Notes: generated from the letters alone by a model not told the origin. A stretch of DNA of 64,000 bases from Lachnospiraceae bacterium (GCA_017460885.1 JAFUAB010000043.1:90063-154062); one strand, 5' to 3'; counted from the stretch's first letter, positions 34,910-45,133 are shown. Made by a program: numbers and translations.

Positions 34910-36581
34910 TACAGACAAAAGAGATTTTATCCGGACCTTTCTGTTATCGGAAGGGTTCGGATTTTGCTTGTGTTTAAGCCTGATCACCGGATACAGGCTG
35001 GACAGGTACGGAGAGGCTGCGAAGGACTTTCCGGTATTGATACCGTTGAGCCTTATAGTGGGGACGGTATTTGCACTCACACTTCAGCTGCTGTGGGGAT
35101 TTCAAAAAGAAAGAAAAAATGAGACATACCTTTTGGATAACCGGATTATTTCCAAAAGTGTATCCCTCCGCATTTGGCTGGCAGCGTCTGTGATAATACT
35201 GGCCTGCTGGATCCCGGTATGGCTGGCCTATTACCCCGTCATATTTGCATATGATGCCAATACTCAGCTGTCACAGGTTATCTCGGGGACATATTCTACA
35301 CATCATCCGCTGTTGCATACGCTCTGGCTCGGAGCATGCATGAAGCTGCTTTATGATATCGGCGGTATAAATGCCGGTATGGCGCTGTATGCCGTTACCC
35401 AGATGATCGTAATGGCCGGGATCTTCGGTTGGACTATGGCTGAGGGATTTCGGTTGATAAACCGGCGAGGGAGACAGATACTGTTGGTCATATACGGAGC
35501 TTATATCGCTCTTTTTCCGGCTAATCCGATGCTGGCGGTCTCTGCTACCAAGGATGTGGTCTTTTCGGGGCTGGTGCTCGTGTTTGTACTGCTGCTCAGA
35601 AGGACTGCGGAGATGGGATGTGTCGAAACACCGGATGCCGGAGGCGGCGGCAATGAAGCCGGATCCTTCGAGCAAAGGACATACACAGGAATAGCGGTTT
35701 CGGCTGCATTGATGATAGCCTTCAGGAACAATGCCGTGTATGCGCTTGTATTGATGACGGCAGTGCTGACGGTATGCCGGCTGATATATCGGTTCAAACA
35801 GTCAAACGCGGTAAAGAACCGGAACAAATTACTTATCTGTATCGCCACGGGAATTCTTGCGGGACTTTTTGTTACGGGCGGATTGAAGTTTGTGTTTCAT
35901 GCGGAAAGCGGAAGCCCGAGGGAGGCCCTGTCGATCCCCATCCAGCAGATTGCCCGGGTCAGGGTTCTGCATGCAGGGTCGCTGGATCCCGAAACTCTGG
36001 ATGCCATAGACAGGATAATGCCGGAACAGGCTTATGAGCTGTATGATCCGCATCTGTCGGATCCTGTCAAAAGGCTGATGAATATGAAGGATCCCGGACT
36101 GTTTATCAGGACATGGATCAGGATCTGCGCCGGATATCCGGGAGACTGTCTGGATGCGTGGCTGCTTACGACCGAGGGCGCGTGGTACATATACGATACA
36201 TCGGTAAATGAGATCTACGGAACAGGAGGAGGCTTCGGATATCTGAATACGGATATCAGACCGATGCCGGAGGGTTTTGAGATAAAACCTGTGTCCGCAT
36301 TTCCGGGCCTTCGGGAAGTTCTGGAGCGGCTGACTACTGATAATGCCTTTCAGGGTATTCCCGGACTTCGGCTTATATTTGCACCGTCCGTCTACGTGTG
36401 GCTGTTTTTTGTATATATTTATACCGGACTTGTTAAGCGAAAAACTGCGGTCCTGATCCCCGGACTATTTATGCTGGGTTTGCTGATTACTATCCTTATG
36501 GGACCGGCGATACTGGTCAGATATATGTATCCGTTTATGATATCATTTGTACTTTTTATTACAGGATATGATAGTATTTAA
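34872..36581 (+). CDS. DUF6020-like polytopic membrane protein
   Basis: The 569-residue protein has about 12 hydrophobic helices. The segment [20 protein letters not shown] and [17 protein letters not shown] are the features I recall for DUF6020 proteins. A Gly-rich hydrophilic loop ([18 protein letters not shown]) is inserted near 255-272. The ATG at 34872 is preferred because GAGGAAG lies six bases upstream, inside the preceding gene. The family is likely a GT-C-like glycosyltransferase or flippase. Here it lies between the flavoprotein and another large membrane protein. Confidence 0.72.
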   Translation: MKRIQKTLKNWIDTDKRDFIRTFLLSEGFGFCLCLSLITGYRLDRYGEAAKDFPVLIPLSLIVGTVFALTLQLLWGFQKERKNETYLLDNRIISKSVSLRIWLAASVIILACWIPVWLAYYPVIFAYDANTQLSQVISGTYSTHHPLLHTLWLGACMKLLYDIGGINAGMALYAVTQMIVMAGIFGWTMAEGFRLINRRGRQILLVIYGAYIALFPANPMLAVSATKDVVFSGLVLVFVLLLRRTAEMGCVETPDAGGGGNEAGSFEQRTYTGIAVSAALMIAFRNNAVYALVLMTAVLTVCRLIYRFKQSNAVKNRNKLLICIATGILAGLFVTGGLKFVFHAESGSPREALSIPIQQIARVRVLHAGSLDPETLDAIDRIMPEQAYELYDPHLSDPVKRLMNMKDPGLFIRTWIRICAGYPGDCLDAWLLTTEGAWYIYDTSVNEIYGTGGGFGYLNTDIRPMPEGFEIKPVSAFPGLREVLERLTTDNAFQGIPGLRLIFAPSVYVWLFFVYIYTGLVKRKTAVLIPGLFMLGLLITILMGPAILVRYMYPFMISFVLFITGYDSI

Positions 36582-37671
36582 AGTGTTGATTTGCCTGATT
36601 ATCTTAGCTTTAGTCCCGCTTATGTGCGGGATGATGATCGTTGCCGGACTGAAAAGTCCGTCGGCGTGGCTCGTATACCCTGCAGGCTTCTTTTTGATGC
36701 TTCTGGTCTTTGAACTTGTCTGCGTGCCGGTGGTACTGCTGACAAAGGGCAGTAATTTTGGCTATGTAACGGGGATCTACACGCCGCTTATGACAGTTGC
36801 AGCCCTGCTTGGATTATGGCGGGGCAAAAAAAGCGGCTTTGTCGCAGGGGTTCTGTCCCGGATCCGCAGCTGCCGGCCGGATAAAGAGACGGTTATAGTG
36901 TGGGGGATCGCAGGTTTGATACTGGCAGTGATCCTGATATTGATGGAAACCAGAGTGATCTTTGACGGAGATGACGCGTATTATGTGGTTCAGTCCCTGT
37001 CGGCATGGCAGAACGGAACCCTGTATTCCACCAACCCGTATACGGGAAGGGCCGCGGCAATAGACATGAGACATGCGCTGGCGGTATTTACCATGTGGAT
37101 AGCGTATGTCGGACGGGTGACAGGGATACATACCACGATCCTTTGCCACAGTGTACTTCCTGTGGTGATCATACCCCTTACATTACTCGTATACGGATGC
37201 ATCGGCAGCATACTTCTGAAGGATCGCAGAGAACTGCTTCCGTATTTCGTGATATTTACCGAGATCATCATTCTGTTCGGCAGAGTATCGATATATACGC
37301 CCGAAACGTTTCTGCTCGCAAGGGCGTGGCAGGGTAAGGCTGTTGCGGCCAATGTACTGATCCCGATGACCGTTCTGGCTCTGCTCATATTGGCATCCGA
37401 GTATTCCGACGGGACAGCAGGCGAAGCAAAGGGCATCATAAGGGACGGAAGAGGATCAGAATGGGTGCTCCTGGCATTGATAAATGCTTCGGCAGGGATT
37501 TTCAGTTCCCTGGCCGTGGAGCTTGTCAGTGTACTTATGGCCACGGGCGGATTCGTACTGGCAGTGAGGGAGAGGCGGATCAGAACCTTTGTACTGACCT
37601 GTATATGCTGCCTGCCGGGCTTCGTCTATATGCTGCTGTACGTATATTATACTTATTTCGGATGGAGATAG
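36568..37671 (+). CDS. DUF6077-like membrane protein, N-terminal part (split by in-frame TAG)
   Basis: The 367-residue product has about nine hydrophobic helices. Its extracytoplasmic DGDDAYYVVQSL motif near 133-144 resembles the donor-site motif of GT-C-like DUF6077 proteins. It ends at a TAG (37669-37671) immediately after the helix FVYMLLYVYYTYFGWR. The downstream gene starts four bases later in the same reading frame. The combined length of about 640 residues is what I would expect of the intact family. The ATG at 36568 overlaps the preceding gene by 14 bases. Confidence 0.7.
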   Translation: MIVFKVLICLIILALVPLMCGMMIVAGLKSPSAWLVYPAGFFLMLLVFELVCVPVVLLTKGSNFGYVTGIYTPLMTVAALLGLWRGKKSGFVAGVLSRIRSCRPDKETVIVWGIAGLILAVILILMETRVIFDGDDAYYVVQSLSAWQNGTLYSTNPYTGRAAAIDMRHALAVFTMWIAYVGRVTGIHTTILCHSVLPVVIIPLTLLVYGCIGSILLKDRRELLPYFVIFTEIIILFGRVSIYTPETFLLARAWQGKAVAANVLIPMTVLALLILASEYSDGTAGEAKGIIRDGRGSEWVLLALINASAGIFSSLAVELVSVLMATGGFVLAVRERRIRTFVLTCICCLPGFVYMLLYVYYTYFGWR

Positions 37672-37674
37672 AAC

Positions 37675-38493
37675 GTGGTAGATAATATCAAGGATGTATT
37701 CAGGATAATGTACGGATACATGGGAGCGGGTTTCCTGCTTCCGCTGTATGGCGCAGCACTTGTCTATCTTTTTGCGGCGGAAAAGGACAGGGTCAGGCGC
37801 CTGATACTATGCTGGCTTTCCCTGGCACTTTTGCTGATATATATCTGTCCGGTGTATTATCGTATATATGTACTCAAACTGGATTCACACGGTACCTATT
37901 ACCGTATGCTTTGGCTGTTGCCCGTTACGGTCACCGTCGGATATGCGTCATGTAAGCTGATCGGTGCACACAGGCGTATCGGGGCAGCCGTCATATGTGC
38001 CATTTTGATCATATGCGGGAGTTTTACGTATACGTCTGCCGATAACACCCGGGCTGAAAATGCCTATCATATCCCTCAGTATGTGATCGATCTGGCAGAT
38101 CATATGGTACAGGATATACCCGAGGTTAATGTATATGCATGCGTTCCGCTGGAGATGCTGTTCTATCTGCGGCAATATGATGCCGATATATGCCTCGTAT
38201 ATGGCAGAGAAGCCGTTGAGCCGGCCTGGGGTTATTATAACGAGATGTATGAGGCGTTTGAATTATCCGAGGTACTGGATTGGAATGAGGTACTGAGGCT
38301 TACCCGGGATGAATCGTTGGGAGTGGGCACGGCAACATACTTTGCGGTAGCCTCAGATCGGGAGATGAATGCCGATCCTGTGGAGTTTGGATTGGAAAAG
38401 GTGGCAGAAAGCGGAAACTATATCTTGTATGCTGACAGAGTGGCTCAGGCTCACGTCAGAGAAATATTAAAAGGCACACCATACCTGGAATAA
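37675..38493 (+). CDS. DUF6077-like membrane protein, C-terminal part
   Basis: The 272-residue product has a GTG start with GGAG seven bases upstream. It shows four hydrophobic helices (to about residue 123) and then an extracytoplasmic domain (about 130-272). It continues the previous frame after a single TAG and AAC, so it is probably either the same protein broken by a nonsense codon or the product of a two-gene split. The extracellular part is rich in Asp, Glu and Tyr and has no catalytic motif I recognise. Confidence 0.65.
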   Translation: MVDNIKDVFRIMYGYMGAGFLLPLYGAALVYLFAAEKDRVRRLILCWLSLALLLIYICPVYYRIYVLKLDSHGTYYRMLWLLPVTVTVGYASCKLIGAHRRIGAAVICAILIICGSFTYTSADNTRAENAYHIPQYVIDLADHMVQDIPEVNVYACVPLEMLFYLRQYDADICLVYGREAVEPAWGYYNEMYEAFELSEVLDWNEVLRLTRDESLGVGTATYFAVASDREMNADPVEFGLEKVAESGNYILYADRVAQAHVREILKGTPYLE

Positions 38494-38496
38494 CCT

Positions 38497-40026
38497 ATGC
38501 TATTTAACTCGTATCAGTTTATTTTCATATTTTTTCCATTGTGCATAACCGGTTTTTATGCTCTTAAAACCTGGGGAAATGCCAATCTGACCAAAGCCTG
38601 GCTGATCGGTTTTTCTCTTTGGTTTTACGGGTATTCCAGTCCTGCGTATCTTCTGATAATGCTTTTATCCATATTGCTGAATCGTCTTTTGTCCGATCTG
38701 ATGTGGTTCAAGTTGGACATGATACCCGCATTCTCCTTCCAAAAGGCTTCCAGAAGGAAGATGATCAGACGGATCCCCTCTCCGAAGATTTTATTAATCA
38801 CTGGCGTTATTCTAAATCTTGTGATTTTGGGATATTACAAATATTTCGATTTCTTAATTCTTAATTTAAATTTTGTACTTAAGGATGATCTGCCTCTCCG
38901 GGGTATACTGCTTCCGTTGGGGATAAGCTTTTTTACATTTCAGCAGATAGGATATCTGGCAGACATATACAGAAAGGAAGCTCCTCCTTCGAGTTTTCTT
39001 AATTATGTATTGTTTGTGTGTTTTTTTCCGCAGCTTGTTGCAGGCCCCATAGTTTCGCATGAGGAGATGATGCCTCAGTTTGAACGCATAGGAGATACCG
39101 GATTTGATGCCGAAAGATTTGCGAGGAATCTGACACTCTTTATCCTGGGTCTTTCCAAAAAGGTCATATTGGCCGACACACTGGGAGCAGCTGTGGATAC
39201 CGGATATTCAATGACAGGATCTCTGGGAGGTCTTGACAGCTTTCTGGTAATGCTGTGGTATCCGCTGCAGTTGTATTTTGATTTCAGCGGATACAGTGAT
39301 ATGGCTATCGGACTTGCCGGTATGCTGATGATAGATCTGCCCGTCAACTTTGATTCTCCCTACAAATCCTATAATATACTTGATTTTTGGAAACGCTGGC
39401 ATATTACCCTGACCAGGTTTCTGACCAAATATGTGTATATACCTTTGGGTGGAAGCAGAAGGGGCGCTGTCAGACTGGCGATAAATATCTTAGTTGTCTA
39501 TTTCCTGAGCGGATTATGGCACGGCGCAGGCTGGAATTATATTGTGTGGGGAGTCCTGCATGGCATCGCATATGCCGGAGTACGGTTGGCTCATATGAAC
39601 AGCCGCCACGAGAAATTCCTTCCCCATGACGCCGGAGCCATAATTAATTTCCTGTATGTGAGCTTTTGCTTTATTTTCTTTCGCGCACCAAACATCAAAG
39701 ATGCGCTGCTGCTGATACGCAATATGCTGACCGGAACATGGAGATCGGTAAGCCTTGCCCTGTCCGAAGCAGTGATCCCCGGAGAGCTCTGGTATGTATT
39801 AAAAGCGCTTCGGATTGAGCGGCTGGGCTATATACAAGCCAGAAACATCGGCATGATAATAGTATTCGTTCTGGTGCTGATACTGGTATTTTTCGCGCCG
39901 AATGCAAAGCAGGTATCCGACAGGATGCGGCCCCGTCCGCTGAACGCTGTCGCACTTGGACTGTTGGGAATGTGGTGTGTGATCACCTTTTCGCAGGTAA
40001 GTACGTTCCTGTATTATAACTTCTAA
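38497..40026 (+). CDS. MBOAT family O-acyltransferase (AlgI/DltB-like)
   Basis: The 509-residue polytopic enzyme moves an acyl group across or onto an external acceptor. The family signature WKRWHITLTRFLTKYVYIPL near 297-316 and the catalytic SGLWHGAGWN at 338-347 (His342) are both intact. It starts three bases after the preceding gene and is followed directly by an SGNH-like protein, the usual partner for O-acetylation of exported polysaccharide. Alginate-type and D-alanylation-type roles cannot be told apart here. Confidence 0.92.
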   Translation: MLFNSYQFIFIFFPLCITGFYALKTWGNANLTKAWLIGFSLWFYGYSSPAYLLIMLLSILLNRLLSDLMWFKLDMIPAFSFQKASRRKMIRRIPSPKILLITGVILNLVILGYYKYFDFLILNLNFVLKDDLPLRGILLPLGISFFTFQQIGYLADIYRKEAPPSSFLNYVLFVCFFPQLVAGPIVSHEEMMPQFERIGDTGFDAERFARNLTLFILGLSKKVILADTLGAAVDTGYSMTGSLGGLDSFLVMLWYPLQLYFDFSGYSDMAIGLAGMLMIDLPVNFDSPYKSYNILDFWKRWHITLTRFLTKYVYIPLGGSRRGAVRLAINILVVYFLSGLWHGAGWNYIVWGVLHGIAYAGVRLAHMNSRHEKFLPHDAGAIINFLYVSFCFIFFRAPNIKDALLLIRNMLTGTWRSVSLALSEAVIPGELWYVLKALRIERLGYIQARNIGMIIVFVLVLILVFFAPNAKQVSDRMRPRPLNAVALGLLGMWCVITFSQVSTFLYYNF

Positions 40027-40027
40027 A

Positions 40028-41113
40028 ATGGACAATAAAATTAAATCGGAATTTAAAAAATACACAATAATCCTGCTGAGTGTCGGGCTCGGATGCGTGA
40101 TGCTGGCTGCTGCACTGACGGCATATGTTGATCCTTTCTTTCACTACCATGCTCCGTTGGAAGGATTTCCTTATGAAATTGATAACCAGCTTACGCAGAA
40201 TCCGGGAATGGCTAAGCATTTTGATTATGATTCTGTGATATTGGGATCCTCAATGACCGTGAATTTTAATACGGATCTTTTTGCAGATGAGATGGGACTT
40301 AACACCATCAAGCTGAGCTACTCCGGAGCTTATCCGAGAGATATATCCAACATTGAAAGGATCATTTTTGATTCACATCCCGATACGAAGGTCGTATTTC
40401 TTGGTATTGATGTGTTCACATATTCTTCCGCAACGGATGAGACGAAGTTTCCGCTGCCCGAATATCTGTATGATTCCAACAATATCAATGATATCAGTTA
40501 TCTGCTTAACAGGGATGTCCTTATGGATTATATAGTAAGACCGGCCTTTGACCCGGACCCCACGGATCTGGCGCACGTTTATTCGAGCTGGTGGACCGAT
40601 GAGTATTACAATATCAATTACGTGATGCCTGCCTACATGCAGGAATTCAGATCCAGGGAAAGGATCCCCGGAGAACAGGAAAAGCCGCGGGACTATTTTA
40701 AGGAAGCAATTTGTGATAATATGGAAGAGAATATACTTCCTTATATTAGGGAACATCCCGATACCAGATTTGTGGTCTTTTATCCGCCGTACAGTATTCT
40801 GTTCTGGAACGATATGATAGATGACCACAGGCTGGAAGCGACGTTATACGAGTATGAGCTGATATCGGAGATGCTTGGGGCTTACGATAACGTTGATATT
40901 TATTTCTTCGCGGATGAGGAAAAGATAATCACGGATCTTAACAACTATGCGGACTATACACATTATCACCCGCGTTATAATGATTATATGACCAGGTGCT
41001 TTGCCACCGGAGTCAACAGATGCAGGGACGGCGGGGATGTCATGCGTCATATCGAAAATATGCGCAGGATAGTTGATGAGTATGATTTTGAGGCACTCCT
41101 GAAGGGGTGGTAA
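40028..41113 (+). CDS. Membrane-anchored SGNH-like partner of MBOAT
   Basis: The 361-residue protein has one N-terminal helix (about 13-33). Its extracytoplasmic domain contains SVILGSSMTVNF (about 69-80), an SGNH block I-like motif, and the C-terminal NYADYTHYHPRYND (about 304-317), which would supply the catalytic Asp-His. This MBOAT-SGNH arrangement occurs in acetylation systems (AlgJ/AlgX, PatB). The ATG lies one base after the MBOAT stop. Acetyl transfer to surface glycan is the most likely role. Confidence 0.78.
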   Translation: MDNKIKSEFKKYTIILLSVGLGCVMLAAALTAYVDPFFHYHAPLEGFPYEIDNQLTQNPGMAKHFDYDSVILGSSMTVNFNTDLFADEMGLNTIKLSYSGAYPRDISNIERIIFDSHPDTKVVFLGIDVFTYSSATDETKFPLPEYLYDSNNINDISYLLNRDVLMDYIVRPAFDPDPTDLAHVYSSWWTDEYYNINYVMPAYMQEFRSRERIPGEQEKPRDYFKEAICDNMEENILPYIREHPDTRFVVFYPPYSILFWNDMIDDHRLEATLYEYELISEMLGAYDNVDIYFFADEEKIITDLNNYADYTHYHPRYNDYMTRCFATGVNRCRDGGDVMRHIENMRRIVDEYDFEALLKGW

Positions 41114-41114
41114 A

Positions 41115-41828
41115 ATGGCTTTGGACAGGATAGACGGGTTACGCCCCTCGGATACGGGAGCAAATACTGCCAGGATCAAAGGCGCCGACACTAAGGGAGG
41201 TGCTGAAGGGTTCACTTTGCTGCGGGACGAAATGGAAGGCGTGATCTACGAACCGGAGAGTACAGGTCGTCCCGAGAAGCCCAGGACTCTGGCACAGGTC
41301 AGGGAGGAGATCGCCAGGGAGGAGTCGGAGGCGGCCAGGGCAAATCTGCATTCCAGGTTTGACGGTCCCGGGGTAACCGTGGAATTGTCCGCGGAGGGAG
41401 TCAAGGCCGAGAGACAGCCCCAAAATGCTTCGATCCTTGATATCTTCAGGAACATATGGCAGTCCATAGTCGGGTTTTTCTCTAACATCTGGAACGGAGG
41501 ACAGGAACCGACTGAGGCTCAGGAGATACTCGAAGAAATCGGAGAGCAATCCGATCAGGCTGCCCACTTATCCACGGAATCCTCAGAGAATGTACCGGCT
41601 GATATGTCCCCCGGGTCCGAGGAGGTCGGCGCAAAAGCAGCTTCTCCGCTTGAAAGGAGCAACACTCCGGAGGCGGTCGCCGCTTTTATGGTTGATTACG
41701 GCGGAGCCAGGCTCGCCAAGAATTCGGATCTGCTTACACAGTACGACAGAAGCGGTCACATAGTTACCATGGATCCTTCGGATAAAAGACGGATACTCCA
41801 CAGTAAAAGTGTGATCAGAAATTATTAA
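41115..41828 (+). CDS. Uncharacterised protein with one hydrophobic amphipathic segment
   Basis: The 237-residue protein is largely hydrophilic and disordered-looking, with an ILDIFRNIWQSIVGFFSNIWNG segment (around 109-130) that could lie in the membrane surface. The C-terminal 60 residues (PEAVAAFMVDYGGARLAKN onward) look like a folded, conserved domain. It is positioned one base after the SGNH gene and 19 bases before the UDPGP pyrophosphorylase. I do not recognise the family. Lachnospiraceae genomes often have such proteins here, which would make it a lineage-specific glycan helper, but that is inference. Confidence 0.7.
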   Translation: MALDRIDGLRPSDTGANTARIKGADTKGGAEGFTLLRDEMEGVIYEPESTGRPEKPRTLAQVREEIAREESEAARANLHSRFDGPGVTVELSAEGVKAERQPQNASILDIFRNIWQSIVGFFSNIWNGGQEPTEAQEILEEIGEQSDQAAHLSTESSENVPADMSPGSEEVGAKAASPLERSNTPEAVAAFMVDYGGARLAKNSDLLTQYDRSGHIVTMDPSDKRRILHSKSVIRNY

Positions 41829-41847
41829 AATATAAAGGAGATGCGAT

Positions 41848-43095
41848 ATGACTTACCAGGAAGCTTATGACAAATTGAATGCGATCGGCCAGACACAGCT
41901 GCTCAGGTACTATGACGAGCTGTCGGATTCCGATAAGGAAGCCCTGCTTACGCAGATCGATGAAACCGATTTTTCGGTGATCGACTACATCAGCCAGGGT
42001 GAATCGGGTGCGGAGAAGGGTGTTATCACTCCTTTGGAATGTATGGAACTTGCCGAGATCGAGGCTAACAGGGATCGTTTTACCTCTATCGGACTTGATG
42101 CTATAGCCGAATCCAGGGTGGGTGCCGTTCTGCTTGCGGGCGGAATGGGAACCAGACTCGGATCGGATGACCCCAAGGGAATGTACAATATCGGACTTAC
42201 AAAGGATGTGTTTATTTTCCAGCGCCTTATAGAGAACACGATGGATGTGGTACGTGCCGCCAACGAAAAAGCCGGCAGGAACGATATCTGGATCCCGTTC
42301 TATATCATGACCAGCGAGAAGAACAATGATGCGACCATCCGGTTTTTTGAAGAAAAGAATTACTTCGGATATAATAAGGAATATGTACACTTCTTCAAAC
42401 AGGATATGGCTCCCGCTACTGATAAGGAGGGCAAGGTATACCTGGAGGGAAAGGGGCGTATAGCTACTTCGCCCAACGGCAACGCAGGGTGGTTTAAATC
42501 TCTTGTCAATGCAGGACTGCTGGAGGGAGTGCATGAACAGGGCATAGAGTATCTGAATATTTTTGCGGTCGATAATGTTCTGCAGAGGATCGCCGATCCT
42601 GCGTTTGTGGGAGCCTGTATGGAACGCGGAGTGGATGTTGGCGCCAAGGTTGTTGCCAAGGCTGCACCCGATGAAGCAATAGGCGTTATGTGTCTTGAGG
42701 ATGGCAGACCGTCTATCGTTGAGTATTATGAGATGACCGATGAGATCATGCACGCAAAGAACGACAAGGGTGAGCCTGCATACCGCTTCGGCGTTATCCT
42801 GAATTATCTTTTCAAGGTGGATTCGTTGGAGGATATCCTGAGCAAGACCCTGCCGATGCACGTGGTGTCCAAAAAGATACCTTATCTGAACGAAGCGGGA
42901 GAGCTGGTAAAGCCCGGATCGCCCAACGGATATAAATTCGAGCAGCTCGTACTGGATATGATCCATCAGCTTGGTTCGTGTCTTCCGTATGAGGTTGTCA
43001 GAGAGCATGAGTTTGCACCCATCAAGAATAAAACCGGCATCGATTCCGTAGAGAGTGCGAGAGAGCTTTGCAAAAAAGACGGTATTGAACTGTAG
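41848..43095 (+). CDS. UDPGP-type UTP-sugar-1-phosphate uridylyltransferase
   Basis: Makes a UDP-sugar from UTP and a hexose-1-phosphate. The signature [20 protein letters not shown] lies at 93-112. The sugar site [12 protein letters not shown], the [13 protein letters not shown] strand and the EYYEM motif are all in order. The 415-residue length and these motifs fit the eukaryote-like UDPGP family (AGX/UAP1 or UGP) rather than GalU. Whether GlcNAc-1-P or Glc-1-P/Gal-1-P is used is not clear. The adjacent galE suggests UDP-glucose/galactose supply. Confidence 0.85.
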   Translation: MTYQEAYDKLNAIGQTQLLRYYDELSDSDKEALLTQIDETDFSVIDYISQGESGAEKGVITPLECMELAEIEANRDRFTSIGLDAIAESRVGAVLLAGGMGTRLGSDDPKGMYNIGLTKDVFIFQRLIENTMDVVRAANEKAGRNDIWIPFYIMTSEKNNDATIRFFEEKNYFGYNKEYVHFFKQDMAPATDKEGKVYLEGKGRIATSPNGNAGWFKSLVNAGLLEGVHEQGIEYLNIFAVDNVLQRIADPAFVGACMERGVDVGAKVVAKAAPDEAIGVMCLEDGRPSIVEYYEMTDEIMHAKNDKGEPAYRFGVILNYLFKVDSLEDILSKTLPMHVVSKKIPYLNEAGELVKPGSPNGYKFEQLVLDMIHQLGSCLPYEVVREHEFAPIKNKTGIDSVESARELCKKDGIEL

Positions 43096-43121
43096 GATCA
43101 GATCACATAGGGAGGAGAACA

Positions 43122-44138
43122 ATGACAATATTAGTAACCGGCGGTGCCGGATATATAGGATCGCACACTGTGGTTGAACTGCAGAATGCGGGATATGATG
43201 TGGTGGTTTTGGATAATCTGTCAAACTCCAGTGAAAAGTCGATTGATCGTGTCAGCGCCATTACGGGCAAAAAGGTACCGTTTTATAAAACGGATATCCG
43301 TGACAGAGAAGGACTTGAGAAGATATTTGAGAAAGAGGATATTTCGGCGGTCATACATTTTGCGGGGCTTAAGGCAGTGGGTGAATCTGTTTCCAGGCCC
43401 TGGGAATATTACGATAACAATATTGCCGGAACTCTGGTGCTCATTGATGTGATGAGAAAACACGGTGTTAAAAATATCATCTTCTCATCCTCGGCTACCG
43501 TATACGGCGACCCCGCACAGATACCGATCACCGAGGAATGCCCCAAGGGTCAGTGTACCAATCCCTACGGATGGACCAAGTCAATGCTTGAGCAGATCCT
43601 GACCGATATCCAGAAGGCTGACAACGAATGGAATGTTGTCCTGCTGAGGTACTTTAATCCCATCGGTGCCCACAAGAGCGGAACGATCGGAGAGAATCCC
43701 AACGGTATCCCTAATAATCTGATGCCCTACATTACTCAGGTTGCTGTGGGTAAGCTTAAAGAGCTGGGAGTATTCGGCAATGATTACGATACACATGACG
43801 GTACCGGAGTCAGAGATTATATCCATGTGGTCGATCTGGCCAGGGGGCATGTGTCCGCACTCAGTAAGATTGAGGAAAAGGCCGGTCTGAAGATATATAA
43901 TCTCGGAACGGGAGTCGGTTATTCCGTGCTTGATATAGTCAGGAACTTTGAAGAAGCTACGGGAGTTAAGATCCCCTACGTGATCAAACCCCGCAGACCC
44001 GGTGATATTGCCACATGTTATTCGGATGCTACCAGGGCCAAAGAAGAATTGGGGTGGACGGCCGAGTTCGGCATCAGGGAGATGTGTGAGGATTCATGGA
44101 GATGGCAGAGCAATAATCCCAACGGATATGATGACTGA
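43122..44138 (+). CDS. galE: UDP-glucose 4-epimerase
   Basis: Interconverts UDP-glucose and UDP-galactose (some members also the N-acetyl forms). The NAD site [10 protein letters not shown] is at 6-15, SSSATVYG near 124-131 and the catalytic YGWTK near 149-153. AGGAG precedes the ATG. The 338-residue length is standard. It follows the pyrophosphorylase by 26 bases and overlaps the next small gene, so one operon supplies the glycan genes. Confidence 0.95.
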   Translation: MTILVTGGAGYIGSHTVVELQNAGYDVVVLDNLSNSSEKSIDRVSAITGKKVPFYKTDIRDREGLEKIFEKEDISAVIHFAGLKAVGESVSRPWEYYDNNIAGTLVLIDVMRKHGVKNIIFSSSATVYGDPAQIPITEECPKGQCTNPYGWTKSMLEQILTDIQKADNEWNVVLLRYFNPIGAHKSGTIGENPNGIPNNLMPYITQVAVGKLKELGVFGNDYDTHDGTGVRDYIHVVDLARGHVSALSKIEEKAGLKIYNLGTGVGYSVLDIVRNFEEATGVKIPYVIKPRRPGDIATCYSDATRAKEELGWTAEFGIREMCEDSWRWQSNNPNGYDD

Positions 44139-44404
44139 TGTTCAGACTTTGGGCCAGAGAATTTAAGGACGGACACATGGTGCGCGACACCGTGGTCGAG
44201 GATGATACGGACGAGACGCGTACACACAAGGTGTTTGCTGCGATCGAGCAGATCTGTGCGGGTTTTGATCTGTCCAGACCTATATGGCTGGACGTCAATG
44301 TCGCCGATTTTAAAAGAACTGCCGTAACCAGGTTCGGGAGAGACAGTTTTATCGATGATATTGACTTTGATTACCTTGAGATCAGGGTTATCGAAGAAGA
44401 TTAG
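44138..44404 (+). CDS. Conserved-looking small protein
   Basis: An 88-residue acidic protein with beta strands (RPIWLDVNVADF, YLEIRVIEED) and no membrane segment. It overlaps the galE stop by one base and precedes the alarmone synthetase by 20 bases. No family is recalled. Composition and tight coupling support a real gene. Confidence 0.75.
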   Translation: MFRLWAREFKDGHMVRDTVVEDDTDETRTHKVFAAIEQICAGFDLSRPIWLDVNVADFKRTAVTRFGRDSFIDDIDFDYLEIRVIEED

Positions 44405-44424
44405 AGTATTGAGAGGGTATAAAA

Positions 44425-45081
44425 ATGGAAAGTATCAATTCGTTCAGGGATTGGGATGTGGATTCCTATGAGGCGATCCAGCTCAGGTACAATGCGGCCC
44501 TGAAGCTGATCACTACTCGTATAGAGATACTGAACGAGGAGCTTCAGGAGGAACACAGATATAACCCGATAGAGCATGTGAAGGGCAGGATCAAGACGCC
44601 TGAATCGATCGTCAAAAAGCTGCGTCGTCATGGCGTTGAGTCTACCCTCGACAATATGATCGAGTACTGCAACGATATTGCGGGCATCAGGATAATATGC
44701 TCTTTTACGTCGGATATATACAAGATCGCCGAGATGATCAGTGCGCAGAATGACATCACGGTTCTTTCGGTCAAGGATTATATAGTTAATCCCAAGCCAA
44801 GCGGATATAAGAGCTACCATATGATAGTAACCGTACCGGTCTATCTCTCAAACCGGTGCGATCAGGTCAAGGTCGAGATACAGATCAGGACGGTCGCCAT
44901 GGACTTCTGGGCAAGTCTGGAGCATAAGATCAATTATAAATTTGAAGGAAATGCTCCCGACAGGATCAGCCTTGAACTTGTGGAATGCTCGGAGATGGTC
45001 AGTCAGCTTGATGCCAAGATGCTGGATTTGAATAATGAGATCCAGGCATTGTCGGAACAGTCGGACTCATCCAGAAATTAA
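44425..45081 (+). CDS. Small alarmone synthetase (RelP/RelQ-type GTP pyrophosphokinase)
   Basis: Makes (p)ppGpp from ATP and GTP or GDP in the cytoplasm. The 218-residue single RelA_SpoT domain has GRIKTPESIVKKLRRHG (about 54-70), DIAGIRIICSF (about 88-98), PKPSGYKSYHM (about 124-134) and EIQIRTVAMDFWASLEHKINYK (about 152-173). Hydrolase, TGS and ACT domains are absent, as in RelP/RelQ. It follows the small conserved gene by 20 bases. Confidence 0.92.
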   Translation: MESINSFRDWDVDSYEAIQLRYNAALKLITTRIEILNEELQEEHRYNPIEHVKGRIKTPESIVKKLRRHGVESTLDNMIEYCNDIAGIRIICSFTSDIYKIAEMISAQNDITVLSVKDYIVNPKPSGYKSYHMIVTVPVYLSNRCDQVKVEIQIRTVAMDFWASLEHKINYKFEGNAPDRISLELVECSEMVSQLDAKMLDLNNEIQALSEQSDSSRN

Positions 45082-45107
45082 AGAAAATGTATCCATAAAT
45101 GAGGAGT

Positions 45108-45133
45108 GCCCAGGCACCTTTCGGCGCCCGGGC
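45108..45133 (+). terminator. Hairpin after the alarmone synthetase gene
   Basis: An 11-bp stem with two A-C mismatches (GCCCAGGCACC / GGCGCCCGGGC) around TTTC. There is only a weak T-run, so the call is tentative. Confidence 0.5.

Noticed and set aside
41815-43224. Long minus-strand frame opposite the UDPGP gene
   Set aside because: Mirror of the well-supported plus-strand enzyme, rich in Ile/His/Arg as expected of an antisense shadow.
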